From contig NZ_BMVB01000010.1 of the NCBI RefSeq assembly GCF_014650495.1, positions 1-64,000 on the forward strand: a stretch of 64,000 nt of DNA, in the 5' to 3' direction. Position 1 is the stretch's first letter. The number at the start of each line of letters is the position of its first letter. The notes beneath the pieces are model-generated. The model worked only from the letters and a program-made list of their open reading frames with translations, did no database searches and was not told the origin of the DNA. Below, in pieces: positions 24,460 through 31,952 of this stretch. This stretch comes from Streptomyces cinnamoneus (GTDB lineage: Bacteria > Actinomycetota > Actinomycetes > Streptomycetales > Streptomycetaceae). The position numbers and the translations under genes are program-made.

Positions 24460-25089
24460 TCACTCCAGGAGCGCGAGGTCGTCCGGGGTGTCGACGTCGT
24501 CCGGCGCCGCGACGTCCGCGCACTCCACGAGCCGTACGGCAGCGCCGTGTTGGCGCAGGTACGCGCGGGCGCCCCGGTCGCCCGTCGCCGAACGGGCGAC
24601 GCCGTCCCAGTGCTCCCGCCCCAGCAGCACCGGGTGCCCCCGCTCGCCGCCGTACGCCGCCGCCACGAGCCCCGCCCCGGCCCGGTGCGCGGCCAGCACC
24701 CGCGCCACCGCCTCCGGGCCGACGCGCGGCTGGTCCACGAGCATCACCAGCGCCGCCGTCGCGTCCGCGGCGGCCGCGAGCGAGGCCAGGCCGGCCACCA
24801 GCGAGGAACCCATGCCCTCCGCCCAGCCCGGGTGGTCCACCAGGGCCGCCCCCGGCGGACGGTCGCCGAGCCGCGCCCGCACCGCGGACGCCCCGGCGCC
24901 GAGCACCACGTGCACCTGTGCGCACCCGCCCTCCCGCATCACCCGCACCGCACGCTCCACGAGCAGCTCGCCGCCCCGCTGCGCCAGCAGCGCCTTGGGC
25001 CGGCCCCCGAGCCGCCGCCCGCCCCCCGCCGCCAGCAACAGCCCCGCCACCGACGCCCGTTTCGCACTCGTGTCCGTCATCGCAGCCAT
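24460..25089 (-). CDS. MobA/MocA-like nucleotidyltransferase
   Basis: A 209-aa GT-A fold nucleotidyltransferase. The N-terminal NTP-binding loop is LLLAAGGGRRLGGRPKALL, followed by VMLVDQPRVG (metal Asp) and HPVLLGREHWDGV with GDRGARAYLRQH; the same order is found in MocA, the molybdenum cofactor cytidylyltransferase. Making the cytidylated cofactor for a xanthine dehydrogenase would fit a purine cluster, although no xdh genes are in the window. Starts at ATG 25089 or 25080; further upstream residues in the open frame look non-coding. It lies downstream on the aceB side but in its own unit. Confidence 0.8.
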   Translation of the reverse strand: MAAMTDTSAKRASVAGLLLAAGGGRRLGGRPKALLAQRGGELLVERAVRVMREGGCAQVHVVLGAGASAVRARLGDRPPGAALVDHPGWAEGMGSSLVAGLASLAAAADATAALVMLVDQPRVGPEAVARVLAAHRAGAGLVAAAYGGERGHPVLLGREHWDGVARSATGDRGARAYLRQHGAAVRLVECADVAAPDDVDTPDDLALLE

Positions 25090-25247
25090 AGGCCCTGCAT
25101 ACCGCATGGGTGACCGGATGTGCGCCGGACGCCAGTTCGTCACCCGCACGTGAACACGCGGCCTGAATTTCGCTGTGCGTGTGGCGCGTCGCACGGAAAG
25201 TGGCGTTAACTGATCCGCGCGAGCGCGTGTGTGGGAGGGGGGCAGTC

Positions 25248-25685
25248 GTGGCGGAAGGCGCCGTTGTGGTGGAAGAGGAGCGAGCGGACCGTTTCGGCGA
25301 GGAGCCGGATCCGAGGGCCGGCGAGCTGGGCGCGGCGGTGTCCCGCCTGCGCCGGGCCCTGGCGGGGCACCCCGCCCTCCTACCCGACAGGGACGCGGCC
25401 GAGGACGAACTGGCCGCCCTGGACGCGATGGCCCGGGCCGGTGCGACGGACGTCTCCCGGCTGCGGCGTTCCCTCCTGCTCGTGGCCGGTGCCGTCGGTT
25501 CCGTCAGCGCCCTGGCACCCGCCCTCGGCGACGTCCGCGCGGCGGTCGAGAGCTTCGGCGGACTGCCGGGCGAGGCCGAGGCCGCGAACGGGCCGGTGAA
25601 CGGGTCGGCGGACGGCCCGGTGAACGGGGCGCCGGGTGGTGCGCCGGACGAGCGTGCGCTGCCGCGCCCCCGCGAGGGCGCCTGA
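25248..25685 (+). CDS. DUF5955-like small soluble protein
   Basis: A 145-aa protein with no cysteine or membrane segment. Residues 25-100 are helical: ELGAAVSRLRRALAGHPALL, AAEDELAALDAMARAGATDV and SRLRRSLLLVAGAVGSVSAL, the last with an amphipathic repeat. This fits the small DUF5955 proteins found beside the IclR/allantoin genes in Streptomyces; function unknown. The C-terminal 40 residues are Gly/Asn/Pro-rich with a duplicated GPVNG. GTG 25248 has GGGAGGGGGG upstream. It converges on allR with 17 bp between. Confidence 0.7.
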   Translation: MAEGAVVVEEERADRFGEEPDPRAGELGAAVSRLRRALAGHPALLPDRDAAEDELAALDAMARAGATDVSRLRRSLLLVAGAVGSVSALAPALGDVRAAVESFGGLPGEAEAANGPVNGSADGPVNGAPGGAPDERALPRPREGA

Positions 25686-25702
25686 CGCCGCGTGCGGGCC
25701 GC

Positions 25703-26491
25703 TCAGGCGGAGGCGGCCGCCCCGGCGAGCGTCGCCGAGAGCTCGGCCGCCACCTCCTGCAGCAGCGGCACGATCCGCTCCGTCGCCGCCTCGGTGACCC
25801 GGCCCGCCGGGCCCGAGACGGAGATGGCCGCGGACGTGGGGGAGTCGGGCACCGGGACCGCGAGGCAGCGGACGCCGATCTCCTGCTCGTTGTCGTCCAT
25901 CGCGAAGCCCGTCTCGCGCACCCGGGCGAGCTCCTCCAGGAAGCCCTCGGGCGTGGTGATGGTCTTCTCGGTCGCCGCGGGCATGCCCGTACGCCCCAGC
26001 AGGGCGCGCACCTCCTCGTCGGGCGACTGGGCCAGCAGCGCCTTGCCGACGCCCGTGGAGTGCGGCAGGACCCGCCGGCCGACCTCGGTGAACATCCGCA
26101 TCGAGTGCCGCGAGGGCACCTGCGCGACGTACACGACCTCGTCGCCGTCCAGAAGCGCCATGTTGGCGGTCTCGCCGGTCTCGTCGACCAGGCGGGCGAG
26201 GTGCGGGCGGGCCCAGGTGCCGAGCAGCCGCGAGGAGCTCTCGCCGAGCCGGATGAGCCGGGGGCCCAGGGCGTACCGCCGGTTGGGCTGCTGGCGGACG
26301 TACCCGCAGGCGACCAGCGTGCGCATCAGCCGGTGGATCGTCGGCAGCGGCAGCCCGCTGCTCGCCGACAGCTCGCTCAGTCCGACCTCGCCCCCCGCGT
26401 CGGCCATCCGCTCCAGCAGGTCGAAGGCGCGCTCAAGGGACTGGACTCCGCCCGTGGTCGCGGCGGTTCGGGGCTCGGCAGGCGAGGGCAC
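25703..26491 (-). CDS. allR: IclR family transcriptional regulator (AllR type)
   Basis: A 262-aa IclR regulator. The N-terminal winged HTH is at about residues 15-75 (VQSLERAFDLLERMADAGGE, LSELSASSGLPLPTIHRLMR), and the C-terminal effector domain has GVGKALLAQSPDEEVRALL, GFAMDDNEQEIGVRCLAVPV and AAISVSGPAGRV, which binds small carboxylates. In S. coelicolor the regulator at this place (AllR) represses allantoin and glyoxylate genes and responds to allantoic or glyoxylic acid. GTG 26491 has AAGGAG 4 nt upstream; the longer open frame to 26641 would run through its own operators. Divergent from allB-alc. Confidence 0.88.
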   Translation of the reverse strand: MPSPAEPRTAATTGGVQSLERAFDLLERMADAGGEVGLSELSASSGLPLPTIHRLMRTLVACGYVRQQPNRRYALGPRLIRLGESSSRLLGTWARPHLARLVDETGETANMALLDGDEVVYVAQVPSRHSMRMFTEVGRRVLPHSTGVGKALLAQSPDEEVRALLGRTGMPAATEKTITTPEGFLEELARVRETGFAMDDNEQEIGVRCLAVPVPDSPTSAAISVSGPAGRVTEAATERIVPLLQEVAAELSATLAGAAASA

Positions 26492-26553
26492 GGCGCTCCT
26501 TCCGGGATGGGTGGGCAGCAGCCTACCGGCCGCCGCCGGCCCCACATGGCGGT

Positions 26554-26589
26554 TTCTGTTCTGAGAAATACGGATTCCGGCATGTGAAA
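26554..26589. promoter_or_regulatory. tandem operators between allR and allB
   Basis: TTCTGTTCTGAGAAA (26554-26568) and TTCCGGCATGTGAAA (26575-26589) both fit TTCY-N7-GRAA, and their centres are 21 bp apart, the same spacing as the pair upstream of hyi. They lie between the divergent allR and allB starts, consistent with autorepression and repression of allantoin degradation. Confidence 0.65.
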
Positions 26590-26636
26590 GGGTCTTGACG
26601 GCGGTGGGCGGCAATTGAAGACTGCCCGCATCGCGG

Positions 26637-26654
26637 TTCAACAGACCGTTGACA
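26637..26654. promoter_or_regulatory. TCAAC-N5-GTTGA palindrome upstream of allB
   Basis: TCAACAGACCGTTGA (26638-26652) is the same 15-bp inverted repeat as that upstream of uraD, and again provides a TTGACA-like hexamer. It ends 33 bp before the allB start. No clear -10 follows at the right distance. Confidence 0.4.
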
Positions 26655-26686
26655 CCGCGTCATCCGGGCTGCCGGGAGGCCGAGGC

Positions 26687-28111
26687 GTGGACGAGCGCAG
26701 GGACCAGAGCACGGAGCGAGGACCGGGCCGGAGCACGGGCCGGGGAACGGGCCGGGGCGCGGATCGCGGCGCGGGCCGGGACGTGGAGCTGGTCCTGCGG
26801 TCGACGCGGGTCGTCACCCCCGGGGCCGTGCGCCCCGCCACCGTCGCCGTGACCCGCGGCCGGATCGGCGGCGTCCTGCCGTACGACGAGCCGCCCCCGC
26901 CCGGAGCCGCCGTCGAGGACCTCGGGGACGACGTGCTGCTGCCCGGGCTCGTCGACACCCACGTGCACGTGAACGACCCCGGCCGCAGCGCCTGGGAGGG
27001 CTTCCCGGCCGCGACCCGCGCGGCGGCCGCCGGCGGCGTCACCACCCTCCTCGACATGCCCCTCAACAGCCTGCCGCCCACCACCACCGTGCCCGGCCTG
27101 CACGCCAAGCGGGCCGCCGCCCGCAGCCGGGTGCACACCGACGTCGGGTTCTGGGGCGGCGCGCTGCCCACCAACGTCGCCGACCTGGGACCGCTGCACG
27201 AAGCGGGCGTCTTCGGCTTCAAGTCCTTCCTCTCCCCGTCCGGCGTCGAGGAGTTCCCGCACCTGGACCGCGCCGCCCTCGACACCGTCGCCCGGGAGGT
27301 CGCCGGCCTCGGCGCCCTGCTCATCGTGCACGCCGAGGACCCCGGGCACCTGGAGCGCGCCCCGCGCTGCGGCGGCCCGCGCTACGCCGACTTCCTCGCC
27401 TCCCGCCCCCGCGCCGCCGAGAACGAGGCCGTCGGCGCGCTGCTGGCCGCCGCCCGTCGGCACGGCACGCGCGTCCACGTCCTGCACCTGTCCTCCGCCG
27501 AGGCTCTGCCCGCGCTCGCCGCCGCCCGGGCCGACGGCGTACGGGTCACCGTCGAGACCTGCCCGCACTTCCTCACCCTGACCGCCGAGGAAGTCCCCGA
27601 CGGCGCCACCGAGTTCAAGTGCTGCCCGCCCATACGCGAGGCGGCCAACCAGGACGCGCTCTGGGCCGGACTGGCCGAGGGGACGATCGACTGCATCGTC
27701 TCCGACCACTCGCCCTGCACCGCCGACCTCAAGGACGGCGACTTCGGCACGGCCTGGGGCGGCATCTCCTCCCTCCAACTGGGCCTGTCCGCCGTCTGGA
27801 CCGCGGCGCGGCGGCGCGGGCACGCCCTCCACGACGTGGCCCGCTGGATGTCCACCGCCCCCGCCGCCCTCGCCGGCCTCGACCGCAAGGGCGCCATCGC
27901 ACCCGGCCACGACGCCGACTTCGCCGTCCTCGCCCCCGACGAGACCTTCACCGTCGACCCCGCCGCCCTCCACCACCGCAACCCCGTCACCGCCTACGCG
28001 GGCCGGACCCTGCACGGGGTCGTACGGTCCACGTGGCTGCGCGGCCGCAAGATCGCCGACCGCGGCGCCGTTTCCCCCGAGCCCACCGGCCGACTCCTGG
28101 AGCGCACATGA
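26687..28111 (+). CDS. allB: allantoinase
   Basis: A 474-aa cyclic amidohydrolase opening allantoin to allantoate. Metal-binding residues are visible in order: His92 and His94 (LVDTHVHVNDPGR), the carboxylated Lys179 (FGFKSFLS), His215 (IVHAEDPGH), His267 (VLHLSSAEALP) and Asp340 (IVSDHSPC). GTG 26687 has GGGAGG 7 nt upstream and starts downstream of the operators; a longer frame from 26615 overlaps them. Residues 10-31 are a low-complexity Gly/Arg run (RGPGRSTGRGTGRGADRG). Its stop overlaps the ATG of allantoicase (ATGA). Confidence 0.94.
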   Translation: MDERRDQSTERGPGRSTGRGTGRGADRGAGRDVELVLRSTRVVTPGAVRPATVAVTRGRIGGVLPYDEPPPPGAAVEDLGDDVLLPGLVDTHVHVNDPGRSAWEGFPAATRAAAAGGVTTLLDMPLNSLPPTTTVPGLHAKRAAARSRVHTDVGFWGGALPTNVADLGPLHEAGVFGFKSFLSPSGVEEFPHLDRAALDTVAREVAGLGALLIVHAEDPGHLERAPRCGGPRYADFLASRPRAAENEAVGALLAAARRHGTRVHVLHLSSAEALPALAAARADGVRVTVETCPHFLTLTAEEVPDGATEFKCCPPIREAANQDALWAGLAEGTIDCIVSDHSPCTADLKDGDFGTAWGGISSLQLGLSAVWTAARRRGHALHDVARWMSTAPAALAGLDRKGAIAPGHDADFAVLAPDETFTVDPAALHHRNPVTAYAGRTLHGVVRSTWLRGRKIADRGAVSPEPTGRLLERT

Positions 28112-29271
28112 GCACGCCCGGCATACCCGGCACCTCTTCCTCCTCCTTCCTCGGGGCCGCGAGCCCCTACGCGGGCGGCGACCCCTACGCCGACTACCGC
28201 ACCGCCGACTTCCCCTTCACCGTCCTCCCCGACCTCGCCGACCGGCGGCTGGGCGCCGCCGTGATCGCCGCGAACGACGAGTTCTTCGCCGAGCGGGAGA
28301 ACCTGCTCACGCCGGGCCCCGCCCGCTTCGACCCCGGGCACTACGGGCACAAGGGCAAGGTCATGGACGGCTGGGAGACCCGCCGCCGGCGCGGCCCCTC
28401 CGGCGAGAGCCCGCACCCCGAGGACGCGGACCACGACTGGGCCCTGGTCCGCCTCGGCGCCCCCGGCACCGTCCACGGCGTCGTCGTCGACACCGCCCAC
28501 TTCCGCGGCAACCACCCCCAGGCCGTCAGCGTCGAGGCCACGGCACTGCCCGGCACCCCGTCCCCCCGGGAACTGCTCGCCGACGACGTGACGTGGACCC
28601 CCCTCGTGCCGCGCACCCCCGTCGGCGGACACGCCGCCAACGGCTTCCCGGTGGAGAGCCCGCGCCGCTTCACCCACGTCCGCCTGCGCCAGTACCCCGA
28701 CGGCGGCGTGGCCCGCCTGCGTGTCCACGGCGAGGCCCTGCCCGACCCCGCCTGGCTCGCGGCCCTGGGCACCTTCGACCTCGCCGCCCTGGAGAACGGC
28801 GGCCACGCCGAGGACGCCTCCGACCGCTTCTTCTCCTCCCCGGCCAACACCATCCATCCGGGCCGCTCCCACCGGATGGACCACGGCTGGGAGACGCGCC
28901 GCCGCCGCGACAAGGGCAACGACTGGGTGCGCTACCGCCTCACCGGGCAGTGCGTGCCGAGGGCCGTCGAGATCGACACCGGCTGCTACAAGGGCAACGC
29001 GGCCGGGTGGGCCGCCCTGTCCGTGCTCGACGCCACCACCGGCGCCGACCCGGCCGACCGCACCACCGGCTGGACGGAGGTGCTGCCCCGCACCCGCCTC
29101 CAGCCCGACACCGTGCACCGCTTCCCGCTGCCGGACGCGCCCACCGCCACCCACGCCCGGATCGACATCTACCCCGACGGGGGTGTCGCACGGCTGCGCC
29201 TCCACGGTTCGCTGACCGACGCCGGGGCGCGTCAGCTGTCGGCGAGGGTGTTCCAGAACATCGACTCGTAG
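28108..29271 (+). CDS. alc: allantoicase
   Basis: A 387-aa allantoicase hydrolysing allantoate to ureidoglycolate and urea. It contains the two homologous halves of the family, each with the same signature: KVMDGWETRRRRG (about residue 87) and HRMDHGWETRRRRDKGNDW (about 255), each followed by a YPDGGVARLR motif. It is coupled to allB by a 4-bp overlap. Ureidoglycolate lyase is not seen in the window, so release of glyoxylate must rely on a gene elsewhere. The last 40 bp overlap the 3' end of the converging TenA-like gene. Confidence 0.94.
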   Translation: MSTPGIPGTSSSSFLGAASPYAGGDPYADYRTADFPFTVLPDLADRRLGAAVIAANDEFFAERENLLTPGPARFDPGHYGHKGKVMDGWETRRRRGPSGESPHPEDADHDWALVRLGAPGTVHGVVVDTAHFRGNHPQAVSVEATALPGTPSPRELLADDVTWTPLVPRTPVGGHAANGFPVESPRRFTHVRLRQYPDGGVARLRVHGEALPDPAWLAALGTFDLAALENGGHAEDASDRFFSSPANTIHPGRSHRMDHGWETRRRRDKGNDWVRYRLTGQCVPRAVEIDTGCYKGNAAGWAALSVLDATTGADPADRTTGWTEVLPRTRLQPDTVHRFPLPDAPTATHARIDIYPDGGVARLRLHGSLTDAGARQLSARVFQNIDS

Positions 29272-29891
29272 TCCTGGAGGAGCCGCCCGTAGCGGTGCGC
29301 CAGCGGCTCCGAGAGCCGGCCGTCCGCCAGCCCCTCCGCGACCGCCCCGAGCGCCTTCTGCGCGCCGTCCGGATCGGGGTCGGCGAAGAAGTCGAAGAAG
29401 CCGCAGGCCGTGTCGGCGAAGCCGTAGTGGGTGCGCAGGGCGCGGCTGACGGTGGCGCAGTAGCCGCCCCAGGCCGCGAAGTTGGCGGTGAGGGCCACCA
29501 CCGCGTCCACCGGCTCGGCGCCCAGGGCCAGCCAGGCCGCGTACGCCGGGTACGCCTGACAGCCGGCCCGCGGTTCGTGGGCCCGCACCGCCTCCTCGTC
29601 CAGCCCGCAGGCGGCCGCGAGCGGAGGCAGGAGGCCGAGCGCGAGGACCTCGCCGAGCGCGAGGTGGTCGAAGAAGGCCGCGACGGCCGGCTGTCCCCGT
29701 CCGGCGGCGCGGGCGGCGAGGTGCAGGAAGCTGCGGCGGTCGCCGGTGATGACGTGGTGCTGCTCCAGGGCGAGGGCCGCGACGGCCGTGCGCGGAGCGG
29801 CCCCCGAGGCGATCAGGGAGACGAGGCGGTTGGCGCCGGGCGGCAGTGCGCGCACGGCGTCGTCGAGGACTTCCCGGGCGGTACGGGCCAT
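29232..29891 (-). CDS. TenA/thiaminase-II-like haem-oxygenase-fold protein
   Basis: A 219-aa all-helical protein with the look of the TenA/PqqC/haem-oxygenase fold: LALGEVLALGLLPPLAAACG, CQAYPAYAAWLALG, FAAWGGYCATVSRALRTHYG, and the C-terminal YGRLLQDYESMFWNTL. Two internal cysteines and aromatic residues could line a small-molecule pocket, but I cannot identify the classic thiaminase residues with confidence. ATG 29891. It converges on allantoicase with a 40-bp overlap of the coding ends. Thiamine-related or unknown hydrolysis is possible. Confidence 0.65.
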   Translation of the reverse strand: MARTAREVLDDAVRALPPGANRLVSLIASGAAPRTAVAALALEQHHVITGDRRSFLHLAARAAGRGQPAVAAFFDHLALGEVLALGLLPPLAAACGLDEEAVRAHEPRAGCQAYPAYAAWLALGAEPVDAVVALTANFAAWGGYCATVSRALRTHYGFADTACGFFDFFADPDPDGAQKALGAVAEGLADGRLSEPLAHRYGRLLQDYESMFWNTLADS

Positions 29892-29913
29892 GGGCCCAGG
29901 GTAGCCACGACCG

Positions 29914-30054
29914 TCACCGCGCCCCGCCGAGATAGAAGAGGAGGAAGAAGAAGGCCACGATGAAGTGGACGGCGACGAGGTAGATGAAGACGCGGACCGT
30001 CATGCCCATCGGGGCGCGGTCCTCTTCCAGGTAGTCCTTCGCGTGGTCGCTCAC
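29914..30054 (-). CDS. 46-aa single-pass membrane protein (DUF6126-like)
   Basis: GTG 30054 overlaps the TGA of the upstream XRE-cupin gene, so it is translated from the same message. The protein is an acidic 16-residue head (SDHAKDYLEEDRAPM), then one long aromatic transmembrane helix (VRVFIYLVAVHFIVAFFFLL) and a short tail ending YLGGAR. The coupling and the well-formed helix make it real; small DUF6126 proteins of Streptomyces look like this. Function is unknown, perhaps linked to what the regulator senses. Confidence 0.75.
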   Translation of the reverse strand: MSDHAKDYLEEDRAPMGMTVRVFIYLVAVHFIVAFFFLLFYLGGAR

Positions 30055-30659
30055 GGCATTGCCCTCCGGGTCGGTGCGGCCCCGCCGAGGCACAGCCCGG
30101 CGGCGCTGCTCTGCATCAGCGTGTGCATGAACAGAAGGTCCACCCCGCCACCCGACGCGGCCGCGATGCGGTGGGGGGTGAGGGAGTCGAAGTGGGCCGC
30201 GTCCCCGGGGTCGAGCAGGTGCACGCTCTCGCCGAGGGTCAGCCGCAGCCGGCCGCCGGTGACGTAGAGCCACTCCTCGCCCGGGTGCACCCGCACCAGG
30301 TCCTCCTGGCCGCCCCGGCCCTGCGGCACGTGCAGCCGCAGGGCCTGCATGGCCCGCCCCGAGCCGCCCGCCCGCCAGTAGGTCCAGCCACCGGCCTCCT
30401 GCGCCTCCATCCGGTCGGCGCGTACGATCGGATCGCGGCCCTCGGGCACCTCGCCCAGCAGGTCGGAGACGGTCGTCCCGTAGGTGCGCGCCAGGGCCAG
30501 CAGCATCGGCAGGGACGGCGTCCGCTGCCCGGTCTCCAGCCGGGAGAGGTGGGCGGGGGAGAGCCCCGCCCGCGCGGCGGCGGCCTCAAGGGTCAGCCCG
30601 CTGCGCCGGCGCAGGGCCCGCAACTGCGGTGCCACGGCGGGCAGGTCGTCTGCACTCAT
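30051..30659 (-). CDS. XRE family regulator with C-terminal cupin
   Basis: A 202-aa regulator. An N-terminal Cro/C1-type HTH (residues 10-65: LRALRRRSGLTLEAAAARAG, LSPAHLSRLETGQRTPSLPM) is joined to a cupin_2 barrel (about 105-190: VRVHPGEEWLYVTGGRLRLT, LDPGDAAHFDSLTPHRIAAA). Such proteins bind a small ligand or metal in the cupin and act on nearby operators. Two 17-bp near-palindromic elements are 22 bp upstream of its start, suggesting autoregulation. It is coupled to the 46-aa membrane protein. Confidence 0.88.
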   Translation of the reverse strand: MSADDLPAVAPQLRALRRRSGLTLEAAAARAGLSPAHLSRLETGQRTPSLPMLLALARTYGTTVSDLLGEVPEGRDPIVRADRMEAQEAGGWTYWRAGGSGRAMQALRLHVPQGRGGQEDLVRVHPGEEWLYVTGGRLRLTLGESVHLLDPGDAAHFDSLTPHRIAAASGGGVDLLFMHTLMQSSAAGLCLGGAAPTRRAMP

Positions 30660-30680
30660 GCTTCCGGTATAGCCGGGTCG

Positions 30681-30716
30681 TACCTCAGGGGCAAAAGTTT
30701 TGCCTCAGAGGCAAAG
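30681..30716. promoter_or_regulatory. two 17-bp operators upstream of the XRE-cupin gene
   Basis: TACCTCAGGGGCAAAAG (30681-30697) and TTGCCTCAGAGGCAAAG (30700-30716) are copies of one element, 19 bp apart; the second is a perfect TTTGCCTC-A-GAGGCAAA palindrome when read with its flanking base. They fill the promoter region between the XRE-cupin gene and the divergent ribonuclease gene. Confidence 0.7.
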
Positions 30717-30811
30717 CCTCCCCCATGTGCCCCTCCGACCGTGGTGAACGTCAGGAAAACATTAAATATTGGCGTTGACATGACATGTGCTACGCGCGTC
30801 ATGCTGTGCGT

Positions 30812-31234
30812 ATGACAACCCCCCATCGCTTCGTGCGAGTTGCCGCCCTCGCCGCCCTGGCCTCGACGCTGCTCGTCAGTACGCCCGCCGTCGCCGCCAC
30901 CGCCCCGGCCGTCGCACCGGCCGTCCACAGCGCCGCGGCCGTGAAGACCGTCGGCGACATCTGCTACTCCGACCTGCCCTCGCAGGCTCACGACACCCTG
31001 CGCCTGATCGACGCGGGCGGCCCCTTCCCGTACCCGAAGGACGGGACGGTCTTCTCCAACCGTGAGCGCGTCCTGCCCAGGCAGTCGAGCGGCTACTACC
31101 ACGAGTACACCGTGGTGACCCCCGGCTCCCCGGACCGCGGTGCGCGCCGCATCGTCGCCGGCCAGAAGGCGCACGAGGACTACTACACCGGGGACCACTA
31201 CGCGACCTTCGACCTGGTCGACTTCGGCTGCTGA
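30812..31234 (+). CDS. secreted guanyl-specific ribonuclease (RNase Sa/barnase family)
   Basis: A 140-aa exported RNase: signal peptide about residues 1-29 (ALAALASTLLVSTPAVAA), then a mature domain strongly like S. aureofaciens RNase Sa. The catalytic triad Glu98, Arg113 and His129 has exactly the spacing of Sa Glu54, Arg69 and His85, and Cys51 and Cys140 match the Sa disulfide pair Cys7-Cys96. It cleaves RNA after guanosine outside the cell. No barstar/Sti-type inhibitor gene is adjacent. ATG 30812 is chosen because it begins the signal peptide. A good intrinsic terminator follows. Confidence 0.95.
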   Translation: MTTPHRFVRVAALAALASTLLVSTPAVAATAPAVAPAVHSAAAVKTVGDICYSDLPSQAHDTLRLIDAGGPFPYPKDGTVFSNRERVLPRQSSGYYHEYTVVTPGSPDRGARRIVAGQKAHEDYYTGDHYATFDLVDFGC

Positions 31235-31248
31235 CCCCGCCCGCCCCG

Positions 31249-31282
31249 GGTCCCGCCCCCTTCGCCGGGGCGGGACCTTTTT
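31249..31282 (+). terminator. intrinsic terminator after the ribonuclease gene
   Basis: GGTCCCGCCCC pairs with GGGGCGGGACC (11-bp stem, 7-nt loop CTTCGCC), followed directly by TTTTTC. It is the clearest Rho-independent terminator in the window. Confidence 0.9.
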
Positions 31283-31294
31283 CTTGATCGTTCT

Positions 31295-31312
31295 GTACCT
31301 ACTGGTATGTAC
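31295..31312. promoter_or_regulatory. probable TetR operator overlapping the TetR promoter
   Basis: GTACCTACTGGTATGTAC holds the palindrome TACC-TACT-GGTA and ends 10 bp before the start codon of the TetR gene, so binding would block its own transcription. The position and AT content suggest it overlaps the -10 region. Confidence 0.55.
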
Positions 31313-31322
31313 ACTGGTGATC

Positions 31323-31889
31323 ATGAGTACCCCGGAACGGCTCATCGAGAGCACCCGCGAACTCCTGTGGGAACGCGGATACGTCGGCACCAGCCCGAAG
31401 GCCATCCAGCAGCGCGCCGGGGCCGGGCAGGGCAGCATGTACCACCACTTTGCCGGCAAGCCCGACCTGGCCCTCGCCGCGATCACGCGCACGGCCGAGG
31501 AACTGCGCGCCGCCGCGGAGGCGCAGTTCGCCGGGCCCGGCACGGCCGTGGAGCGCATCGCCGCGTACCTGCGGCGCGAGCGGGACGTCCTCAAGGGCTG
31601 CCCCGTCGGCCGCCTCACCCAGGACCCGGACGTCATGGCGGACCCGGCGCTGCGCGCCCCGGTCGACGAGACCTTCGCCTGGTTGCGGGAGCGGCTCGCC
31701 TCCGTGCTGGCCGAGGGCCGTGACCGCGGCGAGCTGGCCGCGGCCCTCGACCCCGCCGCCACGGCGTCGACCGTCGTGGCCGTGCTGCAGGGCGGCTACG
31801 TCCTGGCCCGGGCGGCCGGCTCCGACGAGCCGTTCCGGCAGGCCGTCGACGGCGTGCTCGGCCTGCTGGCCGCGCACTCCGCCGCGTGA
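31323..31889 (+). CDS. TetR/AcrR family transcriptional regulator
   Basis: A 188-aa TetR regulator: the HTH at about residues 5-50 (RLIESTRELLWERGYVGTSP, IQQRAGAGQGSMYHHFAGK) and the C-terminal helical domain with GCPVGRLTQDPDVMADPALR, which resembles regulators related to the YcdC/LfrR-like TetR_C group. It lies 63 bp upstream of the DUF4865 gene in the same direction and probably controls both from the palindrome at 31295-31312. Confidence 0.87.
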   Translation: MSTPERLIESTRELLWERGYVGTSPKAIQQRAGAGQGSMYHHFAGKPDLALAAITRTAEELRAAAEAQFAGPGTAVERIAAYLRRERDVLKGCPVGRLTQDPDVMADPALRAPVDETFAWLRERLASVLAEGRDRGELAAALDPAATASTVVAVLQGGYVLARAAGSDEPFRQAVDGVLGLLAAHSAA

Positions 31890-31952
31890 CCGTCACCGAG
31901 ACCACCACCGCGCAGCCGCCGAGCGCTGCGCCCTGAGAAGGGGAGCCTTCCC

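Noticed and set aside
26615..26687. Upstream ATG of allB and long form of allR to 26641
   Set aside because: Both would start inside or beyond the paired operators; the shorter GTG starts have good ribosome sites.
30812..31234. Toxin-antitoxin or polymorphic-toxin module
   Set aside because: The RNase has a plain signal peptide, no toxin delivery domain and no adjacent immunity gene.
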